Shown here one piece after another: positions 6,755 to 10,104 of a stretch of DNA of 10,104 bases (its first letter is position 1; each line of letters begins with the position of its first letter). A model generated the notes under the pieces. It had not been told where the DNA came from and did no database searches. It saw nothing but the letters and a program-made list of their open reading frames with translations. The stretch is from Sulfitobacter sp. Its GTDB lineage: Bacteria > Pseudomonadota > Alphaproteobacteria > Rhodobacterales > Rhodobacteraceae. The stretch is from NCBI GenBank assembly GCA_024636395.1, contig JAGXHD010000013.1, forward strand, positions 1 to 10,104, written 5' to 3'. The position numbers and the translations under genes were made by a program.

Positions 6755-7609
6755 ATGACCGCAAACAAGCCGCTGCGCATCGCCTTTCAGGGCGCCTTGG
6801 GTGCCTATAGCCATGAGGCATGTTTGCAGGCACGCCCCAACGCGACGCCCGTGCCTTGTACCACTTTCGATGGGGTTCTGCGCGCCGTGCGCGAAGGTCG
6901 TGCAGACCTTGCCATGTTGCCGGTCGAGAACACGACCTATGGCCGCGTGGCCGATATCCATCGCCTGCTGCCCGAAAGCGGGATGCACATCATCGAGGAA
7001 GCCTTCGTAAGGGTTCGAATCGCGCTGATGGCCAAGCCGGGTGTAGCGCTGGACCAGATCAAGCACGTGCGCGCCCATTTGGTTTTGCTACCGCAGGCGC
7101 GCAGCTATCTGGAAGCACGCGGCATAACTTCCGAGGCCGCCGCCGACAGCGCGGGCGCGGCACAGGAGCTCGCGGCAGGTGGCCCCGCCCACGAGGGAGT
7201 GCTCGCCAGTGCCGTGGCAGCTCAGATTCACGGCCTCGATGTGCTCGCCGATGGGATCGAAGACCTCGATCACAACACCACCCGCTTCCTGCTCATGGCC
7301 CCGGAGATCGACCTGTCGCGGCGCGGCAAAAAAATGATGACTACATTCGTTTTCGAAGTGCGGAACATCCCTGCCGCGCTCTACAAGGCGATGGGCGGCT
7401 TTGCCACCAACGGGGTCAACATGACAAAGCTCGAAAGCTACATGGTCGGCGGTTCTTTCACCGCAACCCAGTTTTACGCCGATATCGAGGGGCATCCACA
7501 GGATCCGGCGGTCAAACGCGCGCTCGACGAATTAGGGTATTTCACCAATATGCTCGACATTCTCGGCGTCTATCCCGCCCATCCGGGCCGCTGGGACATC
7601 GAGCAGTAG
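6755..7609 (+). CDS. pheA: Prephenate dehydratase
   Basis: This cytoplasmic enzyme converts prephenate to phenylpyruvate with loss of water and CO2, on the way to phenylalanine. The 284-aa protein is a stand-alone dehydratase without a fused chorismate mutase, as is usual in alphaproteobacteria. The catalytic (PDT) domain spans about 6-183: FQGALGAYSHEA near 11-22, LPVENTTYGRVADIH at 55-69, and the catalytic T176-R177-F178 in NTTRF. The regulatory ACT domain spans about 195-276, with NIPAALYKAMGG and NMTKLESYM, which normally binds phenylalanine for feedback inhibition. One section departs from the family: where relatives carry SH..LLGQCR, this protein has AHLVLLPQAR (107-116), changing Ser, Gly and Cys but keeping His and Gln. 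The gene is divergent from cycM and ends 9 nt from the convergent SRPBCC gene, so no dedicated terminator fits between them. Confidence 0.95.
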   Translation: MTANKPLRIAFQGALGAYSHEACLQARPNATPVPCTTFDGVLRAVREGRADLAMLPVENTTYGRVADIHRLLPESGMHIIEEAFVRVRIALMAKPGVALDQIKHVRAHLVLLPQARSYLEARGITSEAAADSAGAAQELAAGGPAHEGVLASAVAAQIHGLDVLADGIEDLDHNTTRFLLMAPEIDLSRRGKKMMTTFVFEVRNIPAALYKAMGGFATNGVNMTKLESYMVGGSFTATQFYADIEGHPQDPAVKRALDELGYFTNMLDILGVYPAHPGRWDIEQ

Positions 7610-7618
7610 ACGCCCTGC

Positions 7619-8083
7619 TCAGGCGCGCTGGTGCCGCTCTTCCAGTGACTTGGCAAATTCGGCGATCCGCAACTTGAATTTCTTCGTCATAGAGGTTTTC
7701 GCCAGCTTAAGCGACTGCACCAGCAGGCGCGCCGATAGGTTCAGCGGCTTGATCTCGAACGCGATCATCAGTCGTGTCCGCGTTCGCGACAGCGCGACCA
7801 GTTCGATCGTCATCGTCGTGAGCAGGCCGGCCGACTGACACTCCAGAACGATTTCATTGGGCCGGTCAAAAGTGATCATCTCAATGTCCACCTCGCGCCG
7901 CTTGCCGCGCAGGTTGAACGCACCGCGCCAGCCCATTCCAACTCCTGGCACTGTCTTGGAATCTGTCCGCTGCACTTCCGCACCACGGCGCATCGCCGCG
8001 CGTTCGAACATCTCGAAATCGCACAGCATGTCAAAAACCGCGTCGATCGGCGCTTCGATGTCTTCTTTGGTCGAAAATTTCAT
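7619..8083 (-). CDS. SRPBCC-fold (START/polyketide cyclase-like) protein of unknown function
   Basis: This is a 154-aa cytoplasmic protein with the layout of the SRPBCC superfamily: an initial strand (MKFSTKEDIEAPI), a helix pair typical of the family (DAVFDMLCDFEMFERAAMRR, 14-33), several beta strands (about 36-112), and a long C-terminal helix (about 117-150) that in this fold packs over a hydrophobic ligand pocket. No signal peptide or membrane segment is seen. Members of this superfamily bind lipids, polyketides or other hydrophobic ligands; related small proteins include CoxG and cyclase/dehydrase types. Nothing visible points to a particular ligand or enzyme activity, so I leave the function open. 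The C-terminal helix is rich in Lys and Arg (for example TSMTKKFKLR). The gene follows nudC on the same strand after a 118-nt gap with its own likely promoter, so it is probably transcribed independently. Confidence 0.85.
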   Translation of the reverse strand: MKFSTKEDIEAPIDAVFDMLCDFEMFERAAMRRGAEVQRTDSKTVPGVGMGWRGAFNLRGKRREVDIEMITFDRPNEIVLECQSAGLLTTMTIELVALSRTRTRLMIAFEIKPLNLSARLLVQSLKLAKTSMTKKFKLRIAEFAKSLEERHQRA

Positions 8084-8122
8084 GGGCGCCCCGTTCCGCT
8101 CGTTCTTATGTCTCGCTTCAGC

Positions 8123-8145
8123 CTGCCGTGGCAGTGTAATCTGCC
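8123..8145. repeat. CTGCC / GGCAG symmetric triplet over the SRPBCC promoter
   Basis: The plus strand reads CTGCC, 2 nt, GGCAG, 6 nt, CTGCC. Neighbouring copies are therefore inverted and any pair could form a dyad. The set covers the proposed -10 box and transcription start, where a bound protein would block RNA polymerase. A protein-binding role is inference; five-base arms are short enough to arise by chance. Confidence 0.35.
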
Positions 8146-8160
8146 TCGGGCATGGGTCAA
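8133..8160 (-). promoter_or_regulatory. Sigma70-type promoter of the SRPBCC gene
   Basis: On the minus strand a -35 box TTGACC (8160-8155, 5 of 6 consensus) is followed after 16 nt by a -10 box TACACT (8138-8133, 4 of 6). Transcription would start near 8126, leaving a leader of about 42 nt before the ATG at 8083. It lies within the nudC-SRPBCC gap, which otherwise shows no terminator for nudC. Confidence 0.55.
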
Positions 8161-8201
8161 CTATCTAGCCAGCATAATCGTTAATTCATTGCGCCCAAGG
8201 T

Positions 8202-9170
8202 TCAGTCCAGAGTGTCAGACAACCACCGCTCGATCAGGAAATGGGCGATGGCGCCTTTTCGGGCCGGCATGATATCGGGGTGATGCCCCTGGCTCACGGC
8301 CATCATCTCTTCGCGCGTCACCCAGCGGGCGTCCTCGATTTCGACCGGATCGATCGTGATCTCAGTGCTGACGGCCTCGCCGTAGCAGCCGAACATCAGC
8401 GACGCCGGGAAGGGCCACGGCTGGCTCGCAAGATATCCGACTTCGCCCACGCGCACGCCTGCTTCCTCGAACACTTCGCGGCGCACGGCCGCCTCAAGCG
8501 TTTCGCCCGGCTCCACAAATCCAGCCAGCAGCGAGTACATGCCCGCAGGCCAGCCCGGCGACCGGCCAACCAGCACTGAATTGCCATGCGTGATCAACAT
8601 GATCACAACGGGATCGGTGCGCGGAAAATGGGAGGCGCCACAGCTGCCGCACAGCCGCTGCCAGCCGCCTTGCGTCATCTGCGTTGGCGCTCCGCAGCGC
8701 GCGCAAAACTGATGAATGTCATGCCAGCTGAACACCGCACGGCCTGTCGCCGCAAGCTCCGCATCGCGCGGGCTGAGCCATGTCATCACACGGCGCAACT
8801 CGGCAAACACCATCCAGTCGGGCAAGGCAGGATGGCGCTGCTCGCTCGGGTCTGCAAAGCCGCCAAGGGTGCTTTCGTCGAGATCTGCAGGAGTCCAGCC
8901 AGAGAGATCTACCGCAAACACCGGCGCGCCCTCCTCACGGCCCAGCAACACGGGCGCACCGGGCACGTCTTTCAGCGCGGCATGATCCAGCGCGAGACGG
9001 ATCAATCCGGCAGGGCGCTCCGCCGAGATCAGCGGCTTGCCCCGCCAGAAAACAACCGCCCGCGCCGCTGGGTCCGCAGCCGCTTTCGCAATCGCCTCCG
9101 GACTGCTGCGCAACTCGCCCGCGCGGTCAAATCCCGAGCCCCCGAAAGTAACATGTTCTGCGTTTCTCAT
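8202..9170 (-). CDS. nudC: NADH pyrophosphatase NudC (NAD(+) diphosphatase)
   Basis: This is a Nudix hydrolase that splits NADH or NAD+ into NMN(H) and AMP. E. coli NudC also removes NAD caps from RNA. I place the start at 9170 (322 aa), because AAGGG lies 7 nt upstream of that ATG; an ATG five codons earlier has only a badly spaced AGGA. Domains in order are a variable N-terminal domain (about 1-140), a zinc ribbon with C156-x2-C159 and C174-x2-C177, and the Nudix domain. The Nudix box is G217-x5-E-x7-REVFEEAGV, with every expected glutamate present, followed by the NudC-specific SQPWPFP at 249-255. Length and motifs are complete, so the enzyme should be active. The gene is divergent from the phosphoesterase at 9288 and stands upstream of the SRPBCC gene on the same strand. 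I found no convincing promoter for it. Confidence 0.95.
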   Translation of the reverse strand: MRNAEHVTFGGSGFDRAGELRSSPEAIAKAAADPAARAVVFWRGKPLISAERPAGLIRLALDHAALKDVPGAPVLLGREEGAPVFAVDLSGWTPADLDESTLGGFADPSEQRHPALPDWMVFAELRRVMTWLSPRDAELAATGRAVFSWHDIHQFCARCGAPTQMTQGGWQRLCGSCGASHFPRTDPVVIMLITHGNSVLVGRSPGWPAGMYSLLAGFVEPGETLEAAVRREVFEEAGVRVGEVGYLASQPWPFPASLMFGCYGEAVSTEITIDPVEIEDARWVTREEMMAVSQGHHPDIMPARKGAIAHFLIERWLSDTLD

Positions 9171-9177
9171 CCTGTTG

Positions 9178-9182
9178 CCCTT
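9178..9182 (-). promoter_or_regulatory. Ribosome binding site that sets the nudC start
   Basis: AAGGG on the minus strand lies 7 nt upstream of the ATG at 9170. It overlaps the alternative ATG at 9185, which makes initiation at that earlier codon less likely. Confidence 0.65.
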
Positions 9183-9217
9183 CATGGTCCTACGCGGCGC
9201 GCAATTGATCGAATTAT

Positions 9218-9247
9218 TTGAAAAGGCAAACGAAACCGAGCGATAAT
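9218..9247 (+). promoter_or_regulatory. Sigma70-type promoter of the phosphoesterase gene
   Basis: TTGAAA (9218-9223) and GATAAT (9242-9247) each match consensus at 5 of 6 positions and are separated by 18 nt. Transcription would begin near 9254, giving a leader of about 34 nt. This is the best promoter in the window, and it compensates for the weak ribosome binding site of the gene it serves. Confidence 0.65.
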
Positions 9248-9263
9248 CCCATTTACCCTTTCA

Positions 9264-9286
9264 ACCAGTGCTGGTATTTTAACCAC
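9264..9286. repeat. ACCAG / CTGGT / ACCAC symmetric triplet in the phosphoesterase leader
   Basis: The plus strand reads ACCAG, 2 nt, CTGGT, 6 nt, ACCAC. The first two arms are a perfect 5-bp dyad, and the third pairs with the second over four bases. The set fills the space between the predicted transcription start and the ATG at 9288, where a bound protein or an RNA fold could limit expression. The two spacings equal those of the CTGCC/GGCAG set at 8123-8145, though the sequences differ. The evidence is weak. Confidence 0.3.
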
Positions 9287-9287
9287 C

Positions 9288-10104
9288 ATGAGCGCCACAC
9301 CCACTTTGCCTCCATCAGAACGCACAGCGCGGGTGCGGCTGTTGGCAACAACAGACCTGCACGGTCATCTTTTGCCCTATGACTATACCAAAGACCAGCC
9401 GACACAAGGTGGCGGCCTCGCCGGACTTGCGCGTCTGATCGCACAGGAGCGCGCGCAGGCTAATGCGGCCCGGATACCGGTGGTCCTGCTCGACAATGGC
9501 GATACCTTTCAAGGCACTCCGCTCGCCACAGGTTTGGCTGCCCGCAAGGTCAAACCGGATCACGCCATCGTGGCTTGCCTGAACACCCTGGCCTACGACG
9601 CGCTTGGCCTTGGCAATCACGATCTCGATCATGGTTTGCCGTATCTCAGGGACGTGGCCGCAGCGCTTGATATGCCCATTCTCAACTCCAATCTCCGCAA
9701 TATCGACCGAAGCCCCCTGCATCAAAGTCTGCTCTTGCCGGTTGATCTTGGGGCCAGTGCACCGGGACCTCTCACGCTCGGCATCCTGTCGGTGCTGCCC
9801 TCGATGAGTGCTGCATGGAACAGCCACCATCTGGGTTCGGCGTCAATGGTCGAGGCGCCGGAAATCGCGGCCGCCGTCGCCGCGCGCGGCCTGAAGGAAG
9901 CGGGTGCCGATCTTGTGGTAGTACTGGCACACATGGGTGTCGGAATGGCGGATGGAGCAGACAGCGATGAACGGGCGGGGCAGGCTTTGGCCCGGACTGG
10001 CCACATCGATGCGTTGATCCTCGGGCACACGCACCGCCGCCTTCCGTCCCCAGATTATGCCGCGCGGCCCGGCGTTGACATTCGCGCTAGTACGCTCGCC
10101 GGCG
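9288..10104 (+). CDS. 5'-nucleotidase / 2',3'-cyclic phosphodiesterase family metallophosphoesterase (partial)
   Basis: The gene is cut by the right edge after 272 codons, leaving most of the N-terminal metallophosphoesterase domain. Members hydrolyse nucleoside 5'- or 3'-phosphates or 2',3'-cyclic nucleotides (CpdB, UshA, YfkN relatives) using two metal ions. All expected ligand motifs are present: D23-x-H25 in TTDLHGH, D72 in DNGDTFQG, N110-H111-D112 in GLGNHDLDHG, H215 in LAHMG, and H247-x-H249 in LGHTHRR. LPYDY after the first motif recalls CpdB-type enzymes. The start at 9288 is the first start codon after an in-frame stop at 9219-9221, and there is no signal peptide. As read, the enzyme is cytoplasmic, unlike periplasmic E. 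coli CpdB. There is no clear Shine-Dalgarno sequence. The substrate-binding C-terminal domain lies outside the window, so I give no gene symbol. It is divergent from nudC. Confidence 0.9.
   Translation, partial: MSATPTLPPSERTARVRLLATTDLHGHLLPYDYTKDQPTQGGGLAGLARLIAQERAQANAARIPVVLLDNGDTFQGTPLATGLAARKVKPDHAIVACLNTLAYDALGLGNHDLDHGLPYLRDVAAALDMPILNSNLRNIDRSPLHQSLLLPVDLGASAPGPLTLGILSVLPSMSAAWNSHHLGSASMVEAPEIAAAVAARGLKEAGADLVVVLAHMGVGMADGADSDERAGQALARTGHIDALILGHTHRRLPSPDYAARPGVDIRASTLAG

Noticed and set aside
6820..7677. A 285-codon plus-strand frame overlapping pheA in another frame.
   Set aside because: It is Arg-rich and runs past the end of pheA into the convergent gene; the pheA frame carries all the conserved PDT and ACT motifs.
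9171..9185. The earlier in-frame ATG of nudC at 9185.
   Set aside because: Its only candidate ribosome binding site (AGGA) is 2 nt away, too close, whereas the ATG at 9170 has AAGGG at 7 nt.
1..10104. Search for mobile elements, CRISPR repeats, toxin-antitoxin pairs, tRNA genes or defence genes.
   Set aside because: Every sizeable open region is accounted for by conserved metabolic or transport genes, no repeated array or transposase-like frame is visible, and the intergenic gaps are all under 180 nt.

Overview
The window looks like chromosomal DNA from an alphaproteobacterium of the Rhodobacteraceae/Roseobacter type. The reasons are high GC, an N-terminally anchored cytochrome c552 of the Paracoccus CycM kind, an alphaproteobacterial prephenate dehydratase, and a complete yejABEF cluster. 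No rRNA, tRNA, CRISPR array, insertion sequence or phage gene is visible. The coding density and gene types are those of ordinary core or conserved genes. I found no evidence for a novel defence, mobile or biosynthetic system.

Layout. Positions 1-104 are an unassigned edge. From 5949 down to 105 on the minus strand lies a four-gene ABC peptide importer, in transcription order yejA (periplasmic binding protein), yejB and yejE (permeases) and yejF (double ATPase). The three downstream junctions are very tight: a 3-nt gap, then two TGATG stop/start overlaps. The 5950-6124 gap holds the yejA leader, two small palindromes, and a strong intrinsic terminator that ends the cytochrome transcript. A membrane-anchored cytochrome c (6625 to 6125, minus) is divergent from a prephenate dehydratase (6755-7609, plus). 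The gap between them carries two interlocking inverted repeats. The dehydratase converges on a small SRPBCC-fold protein (8083 to 7619, minus). That gene has its own recognisable promoter downstream of nudC (9170 to 8202, minus). Divergent from nudC, a metallophosphoesterase of the 5'-nucleotidase / 2',3'-cyclic phosphodiesterase family starts at 9288 behind a good sigma70-type promoter and runs off the right edge. Because it is cut by the window it has no stop codon here.

How the genes work together. YejABEF would bind peptides in the periplasm and bring them into the cytoplasm using ATP. The anchored cytochrome c carries electrons from the bc1 complex to terminal oxidases. Prephenate dehydratase makes phenylpyruvate for phenylalanine. 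NudC cleaves NAD(H), and possibly NAD caps on RNA, giving nucleoside monophosphates, and the divergent phosphoesterase may dephosphorylate nucleotides. A functional tie between those last two is inference from position only. The points most worth checking are the unusual cysteine pairs in YejA and YejB, substitutions in a normally conserved catalytic-domain motif of the prephenate dehydratase, and several short symmetric sequences in promoter regions.
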